Program-made: the position numbers and the translations under genes | Notes under the pieces: model-generated | Told to the model about the DNA's origin: nothing | Seen by the model: only the letters and a program-made list of their open reading frames with translations | Databases searched by the model: none | Source: Synergistaceae bacterium | GTDB taxonomy: Bacteria; Synergistota; Synergistia; Synergistales; Aminobacteriaceae | NCBI GenBank assembly: GCA_018436595.1 | Contig: JAHDLC010000013.1 | Location: 62,001 to 126,000 of the forward strand | Direction: 5' to 3' | DNA length: 64,000 nt | Shown: positions 16,538 to 25,028 of the stretch, piece by piece | How positions within the stretch are numbered: the first letter of the stretch is position 1 | Layout: every line of letters begins with the position of its first letter

Positions 16538-17919
16538 CTCCCGGCCGTTCCCGCAGGAGAATCTTCAGCGCCGCTTCCGCAGCTGTTCCGGAGGCGGCGC
16601 ATTTCATTCCTGTACAAAAGAAAGGTAAGCAGGGCGGCAGACAGATCTGCGGCAGGAAATGCCGCCCACACTCCTGCCGTTCCGAAGACGGGGGCGAGGA
16701 CCGTCACCAGGGGGACGAGCAGAATGACCTGGCGCAGCAGGGAGAGGACGAAGGAAGGACGGGCCTTGCCGATGGCCTGGAAAAGACCCGACGCCATGAT
16801 CTGGAATCCCGTGAGGGGCATTCCGAGGGCGAGCATCAGGGCCGCGTCCGCACCGAGAGCCGTGACTGCGGCGGAGGTGGTGAACAGCCCCGTGATGGCC
16901 TCAGGAACGGTGAGAAAGAGCGCTGCGCCGGCGGTGCAGAGGACCGTTGAGGCTCCAATGGAGATCCGGAGGGCAGACACCACCCGGCAGTACTGTTTTG
17001 CCCCGTAGTTGAACCCCACCACGGGGAGGAGTCCCTGGACCACGCCGAACACTGGCATGATGGCGAAGAGAAGGACCCTGTTCACGATGCCGAAGGCCGC
17101 CACGGCGTCGTCTCCTCCCGTGGAGGCCAGGGCCAGGTTCACCGCCAGCAGGGAGAGACTGGCCGCCCCCTGCCGGGCGAAAGCCGCCGCCCCCAACGAA
17201 AAACATTCGGCGAGGATGGAGGCCCGGAACCGGAAATGTTTCCAGCGGAAAGCCACAAGACTGTGTCCTTCAAGGTAATACCATCCCAGCCAGAGAGCGG
17301 TTCCCCCCTGGGAGAGTACGGTGGCCCAGGCGGCGCCCCGCACCCCCCACCCGAAGCCGAGGATGAACAGGGGATCGAGGAGCGTGTTGATTCCCGCGGA
17401 AATGATCATGGTCATCATGGCGAAGGAAGCGTTCCCCTCGGCCCGGACGAAGTTGTTGGCGGTGATGGAAAAAGCGAAGAAGGGGGCTCCGAGGAAGAGC
17501 ACGGCGGCGTAATCCTCCGCCAGGGGAAGGATGTCCCCGCTGGTTCCCATGAGCCGGAGGAGGAAGGGAGCCAGGAGGATCCAGAGGAAGGAGAGCAGGA
17601 TCCCGGATGCCCATGTCACGAAGAAGACGGCTCCGGCGGTCTTCTCTGCCCGCTTCCGCCGGCCCGCGCCGAGGCTTCTGGAGATGACGGAGGCCCCTCC
17701 GACACCCCCTGCCTGGGCCACCGCCATGATGATCATCTGGAGGGGGAAGGTCATGGAGACTGCGGCGATTCCGGCACTTCCCACTCCCTGACCGACGAAA
17801 AAGGCGTCCACGAGGCTGTAGGATGCCTGGACGGCCATGCCGAGAGCCGCCGGGAGGGACAGCCGGAAGAGCAGGGCCCCCATGGGGCCGGAGCGCAGCG
17901 CTTCGGTGTTGTCGGCCAT
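16534..17919 (-). CDS. MATE-family multidrug/sodium antiporter
   Basis: 461 residues with about 12 hydrophobic segments in two homologous bundles. Family features include [20 protein letters not shown] in helix 1-2, [20 protein letters not shown] and the matching second-half segment [20 protein letters not shown]. It resembles the MepA/NorM branch and exports cationic drugs or metabolites in exchange for sodium or protons. The start at 17919 has GGGAG 8 nt upstream. It is convergent with the YyaL-like gene and divergent from cheV. The substrate is unknown. Confidence 0.88.
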   Translation of the reverse strand: MADNTEALRSGPMGALLFRLSLPAALGMAVQASYSLVDAFFVGQGVGSAGIAAVSMTFPLQMIIMAVAQAGGVGGASVISRSLGAGRRKRAEKTAGAVFFVTWASGILLSFLWILLAPFLLRLMGTSGDILPLAEDYAAVLFLGAPFFAFSITANNFVRAEGNASFAMMTMIISAGINTLLDPLFILGFGWGVRGAAWATVLSQGGTALWLGWYYLEGHSLVAFRWKHFRFRASILAECFSLGAAAFARQGAASLSLLAVNLALASTGGDDAVAAFGIVNRVLLFAIMPVFGVVQGLLPVVGFNYGAKQYCRVVSALRISIGASTVLCTAGAALFLTVPEAITGLFTTSAAVTALGADAALMLALGMPLTGFQIMASGLFQAIGKARPSFVLSLLRQVILLVPLVTVLAPVFGTAGVWAAFPAADLSAALLTFLLYRNEMRRLRNSCGSGAEDSPAGTAGS

Positions 17920-17976
17920 GTCGCATCTCCCTTCCCTTTCCTTTTTAGAAGTATATCAGAAAGGGATGGGCGGGGC

Positions 17977-18005
17977 TTGTGGTATGGCAGTCCTTCGGCT
18001 ATAGT
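17977..18005 (+). promoter_or_regulatory. Promoter of the cheV transcription unit
   Basis: TTGTGG (17977-17982) and TATAGT (18000-18005) are separated by 17 nt, 44 nt before the cheV start. It looks like a housekeeping sigma-factor promoter. Confidence 0.6.
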
Positions 18006-18048
18006 AGCTTCAGCTTCATCATCCGGAAGACCGGAGGAGGGAGATCCT

Positions 18049-18978
18049 ATGCAGGAAGTCAAAAAAGTTATAACTGAAGTGGGGACCAACGAATGGCAGG
18101 TTGTGGTCTTTTTCCTCGGAGACCAGACTTTCGCCATCAACGTGGACAAAACCCGTGAAATCCTCCGGTGGCCCGGCTGCCGAACCATCCCGGAATCCCA
18201 TCCGTCCATGATCGGAATAACTTCCGTGAGAGGAGAGGTGCTCCCCCTTCTTGACCTGAGAAAGCACCTGGCTATTCCCGGCAATACGGATCTCGAGCAG
18301 AGCAAGGTGATCATAGCCGAATTCAACGAAATCAAGCTCGGTTTCGTGGTGGACGCAGTGGAGCGCATTTACCGCATCAACTCCGAGGAGCTGGACTCCA
18401 CCCTCACGGGTACCTTCCTCGGCGAGTACGTTCTCTACGTCATCAAGAGGGACAGCCGGAACGTGCTGCTGCTCGACTACGAGGCCATCGTCCAGAAGGT
18501 GAACCCCACCCTGTCGGAGCGGTACACCATCGACAAGGTCCGCACGAAGGAGATGACTGACCCCCTGGGGAACCTCGACGACTACAGGATTCTTGTCGCC
18601 GAGGATTCGCCCCTCATCCGGAAGCAGATCGCCGACGTGCTCGGCCAGGGAGGATTCCACAACCTTGTGCTCACTGGTGACGGCAGGGAGGCATGGGACA
18701 GGCTCTCCGCCCCTGATGAAACCTTCGACCTTCTCATCACCGACGTGGAGATGCCCAGGCTGGACGGCCTGGCCCTCACCCGGAGGGTGAAGGAGCACAG
18801 CGAGTTTAAAAAAATTCCCATCATCGTCTTTTCGTCCATCATGGCCAAGGACATCAAGGTCAAGGCGGCGAGTGTCGGCGCCGAGTCCCAGATCACAAAG
18901 CCCGAGATCCCCGAGCTGGTGGACCATGTCTGCAGGCTTCTCGGCAGGAAAAAGGAGAAGCAGGTTTCAGCAGGATGA
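18049..18978 (+). CDS. cheV: Chemotaxis protein CheV (CheW-like domain plus receiver domain)
   Basis: 309 residues. The ATG at 18049 has GGAGGAGGGAG upstream. The frame is open far upstream, but that part is antisense to the MATE gene. Residues ~18-160 are a CheW-like coupling domain (FAINVDKTREILRW, GITSVRGEVLPLLDLR). Residues ~185-300 are a receiver domain with the acidic pair in VAEDSPLIR and phospho-acceptor D232 in LLITDVEMPRLDG. CheV couples chemoreceptors to CheA and may act in adaptation. It is translationally coupled (ATGA) to the unknown gene that follows. Confidence 0.93.
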   Translation: MQEVKKVITEVGTNEWQVVVFFLGDQTFAINVDKTREILRWPGCRTIPESHPSMIGITSVRGEVLPLLDLRKHLAIPGNTDLEQSKVIIAEFNEIKLGFVVDAVERIYRINSEELDSTLTGTFLGEYVLYVIKRDSRNVLLLDYEAIVQKVNPTLSERYTIDKVRTKEMTDPLGNLDDYRILVAEDSPLIRKQIADVLGQGGFHNLVLTGDGREAWDRLSAPDETFDLLITDVEMPRLDGLALTRRVKEHSEFKKIPIIVFSSIMAKDIKVKAASVGAESQITKPEIPELVDHVCRLLGRKKEKQVSAG

Positions 18979-19646
18979 CATCCCTTCCCTACTGGGATTC
19001 CAATGTGGACATGCAGATCGCCCCGTGGTTTCCTCTCGGGGTGGATTATAAGCCTGTGTCGGTGAACTCGCACCACAGCGGCCGCCTTTCCAGGATCGCC
19101 GCCCTGTCCATGCGCCTGAGCAGCGAATTCTTCTGTCTCACGAGTCTTCAGAGCGGCTACGCCGGCACCCTGCTCCGGGACAGCATGTTCATCCCGGGCA
19201 AGCAGCGGCGGATCGACTTCGGCTTCACCATGCTCTTCGGCTACTCCGCAGCCATGGAAGAGGCGGTGGGAGCCCTCATCGAAAGCCAGGGGGACATCGA
19301 GGGAGGAGTCTCCTTCTGCACCCTCTGGGACAGGGACATCATCCTCGAGAGCTTCAAGGCCATCATCCTGGTCAGCGGAAATCCCTTCTTCAGTGAGGAC
19401 GAATTCCTGGACAGGCTCGGCGTCGCCCTGGAAAAAAGCGTGTCGACCGAGGCGAACATGCCTTTCTTCGCCGAGAAGTTCGGATACCGGAGGTTCTTTA
19501 TTCCCTACGAGACCGACAACCCCGTAGACCTGGAGATCAGCCGTCTTCTCTACGAGATGGAGTTCGAGGAAACGAGGAAATGGGTGGGGCCTTCGCCGGA
19601 AGTCTCCTTTCCGCCGTTCCTTACCCTTGATCTTGCAGTTGACTGA
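18975..19646 (+). CDS. Unknown protein translationally coupled to CheV
   Basis: 223 residues. The start overlaps the cheV stop by 4 nt (ATGA). There is no signal peptide or membrane segment, so it is probably cytoplasmic. Notable features are an aromatic N-terminus (MTSLPYWDSNVDMQIAPWFP), a Ser/His-rich stretch (SVNSHHSGRLSR) and an acidic C-terminus. I recognise no family. Coupling to cheV suggests a part in chemotaxis or signal reception, but the motif content gives no biochemical clue. Confidence 0.75.
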   Translation: MTSLPYWDSNVDMQIAPWFPLGVDYKPVSVNSHHSGRLSRIAALSMRLSSEFFCLTSLQSGYAGTLLRDSMFIPGKQRRIDFGFTMLFGYSAAMEEAVGALIESQGDIEGGVSFCTLWDRDIILESFKAIILVSGNPFFSEDEFLDRLGVALEKSVSTEANMPFFAEKFGYRRFFIPYETDNPVDLEISRLLYEMEFEETRKWVGPSPEVSFPPFLTLDLAVD

Positions 19647-19659
19647 AGTATGGTATAAT
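19638..19659 (+). promoter_or_regulatory. Extended -10 promoter of the sigma-factor gene
   Basis: TGGTATAAT (19651-19659) is a consensus extended -10. A TTGCAG at 19633-19638 is a possible -35 box at 15 nt. The promoter overlaps the end of the preceding gene and gives a ~100-nt leader before the ATG at 19767. Confidence 0.65.
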
Positions 19660-19766
19660 ATTTGTCCGCTCAAAAAGAAAGGCGGAGGAGAACTCTGAAA
19701 CGGCCCCGATTCCCGGAAGGAAGTCTGGACCGTTCTTGCCGTAGTGAAAAGGGGACTGGTTGCTCG

Positions 19767-20969
19767 ATGGAGAATGATATTCTGAACGAGAAGGATATTC
19801 CTGCGGAGAAGGAAGATATCCTGGACGAGAAGATCGTCAAGAAGGAGGATCTCTCGCGGGAAGACATGGCCGAGTACCTGGGAAAGGTGCGGGAGCTCAT
19901 CTCCGAAGGAAAGGGCAAGGGCTTCCTCACCCAGAAAGATATTGAGCGGCATCTCCCTCTCGAGAACTGGAGTGAAGAGATTCTCGACAACGTGGTGACC
20001 GAGCTCCAGGACATGGATATAGAAGTGGTGAGCGAGGACAAGGAGGCCGCGGCTGTGTCCGCTCCTGTCGCCGTGGCGGTGGACGAGGACATGCTTGCCC
20101 AGCCGACCATCGACATGGAGATCGGGAAGCTCGACGACATCCCCCTTACCGACCCTGTGCGCATGTATCTCCGGGAGATCGGCAAAGTCCCCCTTCTCGA
20201 CGCCGCTGAGGAGGTTGAACTGGCCAAGCGGGTGGAGGCCGGCGACGAGACGGCGAAGAAGAAGATCGTGGATGCCAATCTCCGTCTCGTGGTGAGCATA
20301 GCGAAGAAATACATCGGCCGGGGGATGCTCTTTCTCGACCTCATCCAGGAGGGAAACCTGGGGCTTATCCGGGCGGTGGAGAAGTTCGACTACCGGAAGG
20401 GATTCAAGTTCAGCACCTACGCCACCTGGTGGATCCGGCAGGCCATCACCAGGGCCATCGCCGATCAGGCCAGGACGATCCGCGTTCCCGTCCACATGGT
20501 GGAGACCATCAACAAGATGGTCCGCATCTCCCGGCAGCTGGTCCAGCGCCTGGGCCGGGAGCCCACCGACGAGGAGATCGCCGGTGAAATGGAGATCGAG
20601 CCGTCCAAGGTGGAGGAGATCCGCCGCATCGCCCAGCTTCCGGTTTCCCTGGAGACTCCTATAGGCGAGGAGGAGGACAGCCAGCTCGGCGACTTCATCG
20701 AGGACCGGGATCTTCCCAGCCCGGAGGAGGCAGCCGCAGGGCACCTGCTCCACGAGCAGATCGAGGAGATGCTGGACGCCCTCTCCGAGCGGGAGAGGGA
20801 AGTGCTCCACTTCCGCTTCGGTCTCGAGGACGGCCGGTCCTATACCCTCGAGGAAGTGGGAAAGCGGTTCGGCGTCACCAGGGAGCGCATCCGGCAGATC
20901 GAGGCCAAGGCCCTCCGGAAGCTCCGCCATCCCAGCAGGAGCAAAAAACTCAAGGATTTCCTCGATTAG
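19767..20969 (+). CDS. rpoD: RNA polymerase primary sigma factor (sigma-70, RpoD)
   Basis: 400 residues from the ATG at 19767. The frame is open to 19662, but that segment overlaps the promoter. Domains in order: a region 1.1-like segment ([20 protein letters not shown]), region 1.2 ([16 protein letters not shown]), region 2 ([59 protein letters not shown]), region 3 and region 4 with the HTH ([20 protein letters not shown]). This is the housekeeping sigma factor. The gene is followed by a perfect terminator. Confidence 0.96.
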   Translation: MENDILNEKDIPAEKEDILDEKIVKKEDLSREDMAEYLGKVRELISEGKGKGFLTQKDIERHLPLENWSEEILDNVVTELQDMDIEVVSEDKEAAAVSAPVAVAVDEDMLAQPTIDMEIGKLDDIPLTDPVRMYLREIGKVPLLDAAEEVELAKRVEAGDETAKKKIVDANLRLVVSIAKKYIGRGMLFLDLIQEGNLGLIRAVEKFDYRKGFKFSTYATWWIRQAITRAIADQARTIRVPVHMVETINKMVRISRQLVQRLGREPTDEEIAGEMEIEPSKVEEIRRIAQLPVSLETPIGEEEDSQLGDFIEDRDLPSPEEAAAGHLLHEQIEEMLDALSEREREVLHFRFGLEDGRSYTLEEVGKRFGVTRERIRQIEAKALRKLRHPSRSKKLKDFLD

Positions 20970-20983
20970 CGAAAAAAACGAAG

Positions 20984-21010
20984 CCCCCGGATTTCGTTCC
21001 GGGGGTTTTT
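20984..21010. terminator. Bidirectional terminator between rpoD and cbiA
   Basis: A perfect 8-bp stem (CCCCCGGA / TCCGGGGG, 20984-20991 and 20998-21005) with a 6-nt loop is flanked by A-rich and T-rich tails (TTTTT at 21006-21010), so it can serve both convergent genes. Confidence 0.85.
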
Positions 21011-21011
21011 G

Positions 21012-22391
21012 TTATGTTCTCCCTGCTCTTCGGGCGGCTGTCCGAAGGAATCGCTTCGCCGGTGCCGGGTTCGTTCCGAAGTGGAGGTGGAGGTAGGAGG
21101 CGAAGGCATTCCGAAGTGCCGGGCCATCCCGGAAGACCGTGCCGTTTTTCTCGAGGCGCAGGGAGAGAAGATGATCGTTGCCCTCGGTGTCGTACAGTGA
21201 CCAGTGGAAGAGGTGCCCCTTCAGCGCCGCGCCCTTCCCCCCGGGAAGGACGGACCGTTCCAGCCTGCCGGTGCAGTAGCCCAGGGCCTGGAGCCTTTTC
21301 CCCATCCTCGTGACGCCGGGGAACACCCCTGCCATGAGGTGGACCTCTCCCTGCCGGTCCTCGAGCCGTTCCGCGAGGTACATCAGCCCGCCGCACTCCG
21401 CCAGGACGGGAAGCCCCCCCTCCGCGGCCGACCGTATGGCTTCCCGGATGGAGGTGTTTCCTGCCAGCGGGGCAGCGAATTCCTCGGGAAAGCCTCCCCC
21501 GATGTAGATCCCCTCCGTCCGTGCCGGCAGATCCCTGTCCCGCAGGAGGCTGAAGGGAAGGAGTACCGCTCCCAAATGTTCCAGGATGTCCAGGTTATCC
21601 CGGTAGTAGAAATGAAAAGCCTCGTCCAGAGCCACGGCGATCCTCGCCTCCGCCGCCGGGGGGGAAGTAAAGATTGAAGGCCTGAAGGCGGGAAGGTCCG
21701 GCGCCGATGCCGCCAGGGCGATCAGGCGGTCAACGTCTATGTGCTCCTCAGTCAGTCTGCGGACGGTATCCGTGAGTTCGGCGACCGATCCGTGCTCTGC
21801 CGCCGGGGTGAGCCCGAGGTGCCGCTCGGGAAGGGCGATGGATCCGCACCGGGGAAGGTAGCCGAGGACGGGGATGCCCGTTTCCGTCTCCACCGCTTCC
21901 CTGAGGATGCGGTAATGTCCCTCGCTGCCCAGGTTGTTGAAGATCACGGCCTTCACGGGCACTTTCCGGTCGAATCCGGCGAATCCCGCCACCAGGGCGG
22001 CGGCGCTGCGGGCCATGGCCTTTCCGTTCACCACAAGCACTACAGGGGCGGCGAGGATCTTTGCCAGGTGGGCGGTGCTTCCCCGTTCGTCCAGGGCTCC
22101 CGCTCCGTCGAAAAGGCCCATCACGCCCTCGATGACGGCAATGTCGGCCGAGGCTGCGCTCCGGGAGAAGAGCTCCAGGAGCCGCCCCCCGGGCAGGAGC
22201 ATGGTGTCCAGGTTTCTGCAGGGGCGCCCCGCCGCGGCGGAATGGAATCCGGGGTCGATGTAGTCCGGCCCGGCCTTGAAGGGCTGCACCGCCAGTCCCC
22301 GTGAGGAGAGTGCGGCCGCTATCCCCATGGTGACGGTGGTCTTTCCGGAGCCGCTGTTTGTCCCGGCGAGAACGATCCTCGGGCAGCTCAT
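21012..22391 (-). CDS. cbiA: Cobyrinic acid a,c-diamide synthase
   Basis: 459 residues. It amidates the a and c side chains of cobyrinic acid using ATP and glutamine. The N-terminal P-loop is GTNSGSGKTT (from residue 10), followed by QPFKAGPDYIDPGFH, a family signature. The C-terminal class I glutamine amidotransferase domain has its nucleophile in VLAECGGLMYLAE (Cys near 332) and the late His in HLFHWS. It starts within the stop of the adenosyltransferase gene (4-nt overlap) and is co-transcribed with it. Confidence 0.95.
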   Translation of the reverse strand: MSCPRIVLAGTNSGSGKTTVTMGIAAALSSRGLAVQPFKAGPDYIDPGFHSAAAGRPCRNLDTMLLPGGRLLELFSRSAASADIAVIEGVMGLFDGAGALDERGSTAHLAKILAAPVVLVVNGKAMARSAAALVAGFAGFDRKVPVKAVIFNNLGSEGHYRILREAVETETGIPVLGYLPRCGSIALPERHLGLTPAAEHGSVAELTDTVRRLTEEHIDVDRLIALAASAPDLPAFRPSIFTSPPAAEARIAVALDEAFHFYYRDNLDILEHLGAVLLPFSLLRDRDLPARTEGIYIGGGFPEEFAAPLAGNTSIREAIRSAAEGGLPVLAECGGLMYLAERLEDRQGEVHLMAGVFPGVTRMGKRLQALGYCTGRLERSVLPGGKGAALKGHLFHWSLYDTEGNDHLLSLRLEKNGTVFRDGPALRNAFASYLHLHFGTNPAPAKRFLRTAARRAGRT

Positions 22392-22906
22392 TTTTCTATC
22401 CCCTTCCGGGCGGGAACACCCAGGGAAAAATAGTGCCGCAGCTCCTTCATCTCGGTGACCAGGTCGGCCCTCCGGAGGATCTCCGGAAAGGCGTGCCTGC
22501 CCGTGAGCACGAGCTCCGTGGAGGGACTGCGCACCTCAAGGAGCTCCAGTACGTCCGTTTCGGCGAGGAGGCCGAGATGAACGGCAACGAAAATTTCGTC
22601 GGCGATAACGAGGCCCCATTTCCCGGACGAAGCCGCCTCCCGGAGGCGCTCCAGTCCCCGGCGGGCATGGACGGCGTCCTCCTCCGTCAGCGGCGCCCCC
22701 ACCCTGCGCTCCCCGCCGAAGGTTTCAACCGTCACCCCCGGAAGCAGGGCTAGGGCGGCGTGCTCGCTGTATTCCCCCCGCTTGAGGAACTGGCCGAGAA
22801 AAACCTTCATGTCCGCCCCGGATGCCCTGAGGAGCAGCCCAAGGGCGGCGGTGGTCTTCCCCTTCCCGTTTCCCGTGTACACGTGAACATATCCCTGATA
22901 CTCCAT
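22388..22906 (-). CDS. cobO: Corrinoid adenosyltransferase (BtuR/CobO/CobP family)
   Basis: 172 residues. It transfers the 5'-deoxyadenosyl group from ATP to cob(I)yrinic acid diamide or related corrinoids. The P-loop GNGKGKTTAALG is at residues 12-23, and the family motifs VIADEIFVAVHLGLL and LVLTGRHAFPEILRRADLVT are present. The ribosome binding site GAGGAG is 7 nt upstream. It is first in a two-gene unit with cbiA and diverges from the dodecin gene. Confidence 0.94.
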   Translation of the reverse strand: MEYQGYVHVYTGNGKGKTTAALGLLLRASGADMKVFLGQFLKRGEYSEHAALALLPGVTVETFGGERRVGAPLTEEDAVHARRGLERLREAASSGKWGLVIADEIFVAVHLGLLAETDVLELLEVRSPSTELVLTGRHAFPEILRRADLVTEMKELRHYFSLGVPARKGIEK

Positions 22907-22981
22907 GGCAGACTCCTCTGAGGTTTTTCTTCATTATAGGGGCAATCAGGGGCTCCGGGGACACCGGTTTTCACATCCTGC

Positions 22982-22994
22982 TATAATGTATAAT
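22982..22994 (+). promoter_or_regulatory. Overlapping -10-like boxes upstream of dodecin
   Basis: Two TATAAT hexamers (22982-22987 and 22989-22994) are separated by one base. No good -35 box lies at 17 nt from either. They precede a GC-rich leader of about 110 nt. Confidence 0.4.
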
Positions 22995-23009
22995 AATTCT
23001 GTCACATTT

Positions 23010-23098
23010 GCCGGGCCACTGCCCGGCGGGAGGCGGATCCCCGAACCTCCGGGGATGGTAGAGAGGCCGGGAAGGACCGTTTTCCCGGGAAGCCGGAA
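23010..23098 (+). ncRNA. Structured GC-rich leader of the dodecin gene
   Basis: Three consecutive hairpins can be drawn: GCCGGGC-CACT-GCCCGGC, then ATCCCCG-AACCT-CCGGGGAT, then CCGGGAA with TTCCCGG. They sit between the TATAAT boxes and the ribosome binding site AAAAGGAGG. The region does not match riboswitch consensus sequences I know (cobalamin, FMN, TPP, SAM). It could be a regulatory leader or merely GC-rich spacer. Confidence 0.3.
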
Positions 23099-23112
23099 AA
23101 GGAGGCGACGGA

Positions 23113-23319
23113 ATGGAAAGCGTCTACAAGGTGATCGAGCTCGTGGGAACCAGCACCGAGTCCTGGGAGAAAGCCGCGGCCGCCGCGGTGGAGAGGGCTT
23201 CCGAATCCCTGAGGGATCTCCGGGTTGCGGAAGTGGTCGCCCTGGACATGCACATGGAGAACGGAATGATCAAGGCCTATCGGGCGAAGGTGAAGGTCTC
23301 CTTCAAGTATGAAAACTAG
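23113..23319 (+). CDS. Dodecin (flavin-binding dodecamer)
   Basis: 68 residues, the family's usual length. The ATG at 23113 has an excellent AAAAGGAGG site. Family sequence is clear: VYKVIELVGTSTESWEKAAA, VERASESLRDLRVAEVVALD and the C-terminal YRAKVKVSFKYEN. Dodecins form hollow dodecamers that store or buffer flavins or flavin degradation products. It lies between the two halves of the cobalamin region. A link to lower-ligand synthesis from FMN is only a speculation. Confidence 0.93.
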   Translation: MESVYKVIELVGTSTESWEKAAAAAVERASESLRDLRVAEVVALDMHMENGMIKAYRAKVKVSFKYEN

Positions 23320-23398
23320 CGGCCGTTTCTGATGCACAAGGCGGCAGAGGGGCTCCCGGTGCCCGCTGTCCCGTGCCTCTATGAAAAAAGCTGAAAGG

Positions 23399-23430
23399 CG
23401 CCCCACTCTTCCCGACGGAAGAGCGGGGCG
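23399..23430. terminator. Long hairpin between dodecin and cbiP
   Basis: Arms CGCCCC-A-CTCTTCC (23399-23412) and GGAAGAG-C-GGGGCG (23417-23430) pair with one mismatch and a 4-nt loop. The plus-strand tail is only moderately T-rich (TCCTGCTTCTGT). Confidence 0.6.
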
Positions 23431-23469
23431 TCCTGCTTCTGTCGGGATATTCAGGCTCTTTTTCTCCCC

Positions 23470-23498
23470 TTGCAAAAAAGGGGCTCCGTGGGTAGCAT
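23470..23498 (+). promoter_or_regulatory. Candidate promoter of the cbiP-cobS operon
   Basis: TTGCAA (23470-23475) and TAGCAT (23493-23498) with a 17-nt spacer, 58 nt before the cbiP start. Confidence 0.5.
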
Positions 23499-23555
23499 GG
23501 AACCCGTCCAGAATCGACATGATCGGGGGAATGGCCTATCCGTGCCCGGACACTG

Positions 23556-25028
23556 ATGATCCAGGGAACATCCTCATCCGTGGGGAAGAGCGTCCTCACG
23601 GCGGCCCTGTGCCGCATTTTCGCCCGGAGGGGACTTCGGGTGGCCCCCTTCAAGGCCCAGAACATGGCCCTGAATTCCTTCGTCACATCCGGGGGGGAGG
23701 AGATGGGGAGAGCCCAGGCCGTGCAGGCCGCCGCCGCCGGGAGGGAACCCGAGGTGGAGATGAACCCCGTCCTTCTGAAGCCGGAGGGACATTCACGCTC
23801 CCAGGTCATCCTCATGGGACGGCCGTGGAAAACTCTCTCTGCCGGGGATTATTACGCCTGCAGGGAGATTCTGTGGGCTTCGGTGGCCGCTTCCTTCGAA
23901 AAGCTCGCCGGGGAGAACGACCTCCTTCTCGTGGAGGGGGCCGGCAGCCCGGCGGAGATCAACCTCAAAAAGAGCGAGATCGTGAACATGCGGGTGGCCC
24001 GGACCTTCGGCTGTCCGGTGCTCCTCGCCGGTGACATCGACAGAGGCGGTGTTTTCGCCTCCCTCACGGGGACCCTGGCCCTCCTGGACGACGAGGAAAA
24101 GACCCTTGTGAAGGGCTTCCTCATCAACAAGTTCCGGGGGGATGTGAAACTCCTCGAACCGGGGCTCGAAATGCTCTCCGGCCTGACGGGGGGGCGCCCT
24201 GTCCTTGGGGTGATCCCCTGGCTGAAAAATCTCGCCGTGGCCCAGGAGGATTCGGTCTACCTCGAGGAGAACCGGTCCTCCGGTATCCCCGGAGCAGTGG
24301 ACATCGTCGTGATCAAGTTCCCGCGCATTTCCAACTACGACGACTTCGACCCCCTCGCCCTCGAGGAAGGTGTCTCCCTCCGGTTCGTGGACAGGCCCGA
24401 AGATCTTGGAAAACCCCATGCCGTCATCCTCCCCGGAAGCAAGACGACGCTGGAGGACCTCGCATGGCTCCGCCGGTCGGGTTTCGACGGTCTCCTTGCC
24501 GCCCTTGTCCTGTCGGGGGCATCTCTCGCCGGCGTCTGCGGGGGCTACCAGATGCTCGGCCGCCGGATTTCCGACCCCCTGGGGGTGGAGGGAGCCTCAG
24601 GCGGCGGGGACGGGCTCGGCTTCCTCCCCGGCGAGACCCTTTTCGAACCCTCCAAGGAGACTACCAGGGTAACGGGCGCCACCGTTCCCGGAGAGGGGTT
24701 CCCGGGCTCCCGGTCCGTTCCCGTGGAAGGGTACGAGATCCACATGGGCAGGACGGTCCTCCCCCGGGGGGCCAGGCCGCTCCTGTCCCTGGGGGGCGGA
24801 AGGACCGACGGCGCCGTGAGCGCCGGGGGGCGGATATGGGGAACCTACCTCCACGGCATCTTCGACAGCGGGGAGTTCCGGGAGGAATGGCTCCGCTTTC
24901 TCGGCAGGAGGGAACCGGGGAAGGACCTTCCCTTCCGGGTGGTCCGGGAGCAGGCCTTCGACCGTCTCGCCGACGAGGTGGAGGCTGCCCTCGACATGAA
25001 GGCGCTGGAGCGGATCATCGGCCTATGA
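23556..25028 (+). CDS. cbiP: Cobyric acid synthase
   Basis: 490 residues. It amidates positions b, d, e and g of adenosylcobyrinic acid a,c-diamide. The N-terminus (MIQGTSSSVGKSVLTAALCR) carries the P-loop and APFKAQNMALNSFVT follows. The glutaminase nucleophile is C328 in GVCGGYQMLG, and the late His is in YEIHMGRT. The start ATG has no clear Shine-Dalgarno sequence, which is odd because it leads an operon. No other in-frame ATG exists before an upstream stop at 23520. It ends in an ATGA overlap with the next gene. Confidence 0.95.
   Translation: MIQGTSSSVGKSVLTAALCRIFARRGLRVAPFKAQNMALNSFVTSGGEEMGRAQAVQAAAAGREPEVEMNPVLLKPEGHSRSQVILMGRPWKTLSAGDYYACREILWASVAASFEKLAGENDLLLVEGAGSPAEINLKKSEIVNMRVARTFGCPVLLAGDIDRGGVFASLTGTLALLDDEEKTLVKGFLINKFRGDVKLLEPGLEMLSGLTGGRPVLGVIPWLKNLAVAQEDSVYLEENRSSGIPGAVDIVVIKFPRISNYDDFDPLALEEGVSLRFVDRPEDLGKPHAVILPGSKTTLEDLAWLRRSGFDGLLAALVLSGASLAGVCGGYQMLGRRISDPLGVEGASGGGDGLGFLPGETLFEPSKETTRVTGATVPGEGFPGSRSVPVEGYEIHMGRTVLPRGARPLLSLGGGRTDGAVSAGGRIWGTYLHGIFDSGEFREEWLRFLGRREPGKDLPFRVVREQAFDRLADEVEAALDMKALERIIGL

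Noticed and set aside
17236-18048. Upstream extension of the cheV frame
   Set aside because: It is antisense to the MATE gene and is separated from cheV by a promoter and a strong ribosome binding site.
18582-20930. A 782-codon minus-strand frame across cheV and rpoD
   Set aside because: Antisense shadow of two clearly recognised genes. It crosses the rpoD promoter and has no homology-like features.
23000-23112. Possible cobalamin riboswitch near the cobalamin genes
   Set aside because: A GCCACTG and a GGGAAGG occur, but the B12-box core and the required order of conserved blocks are missing.
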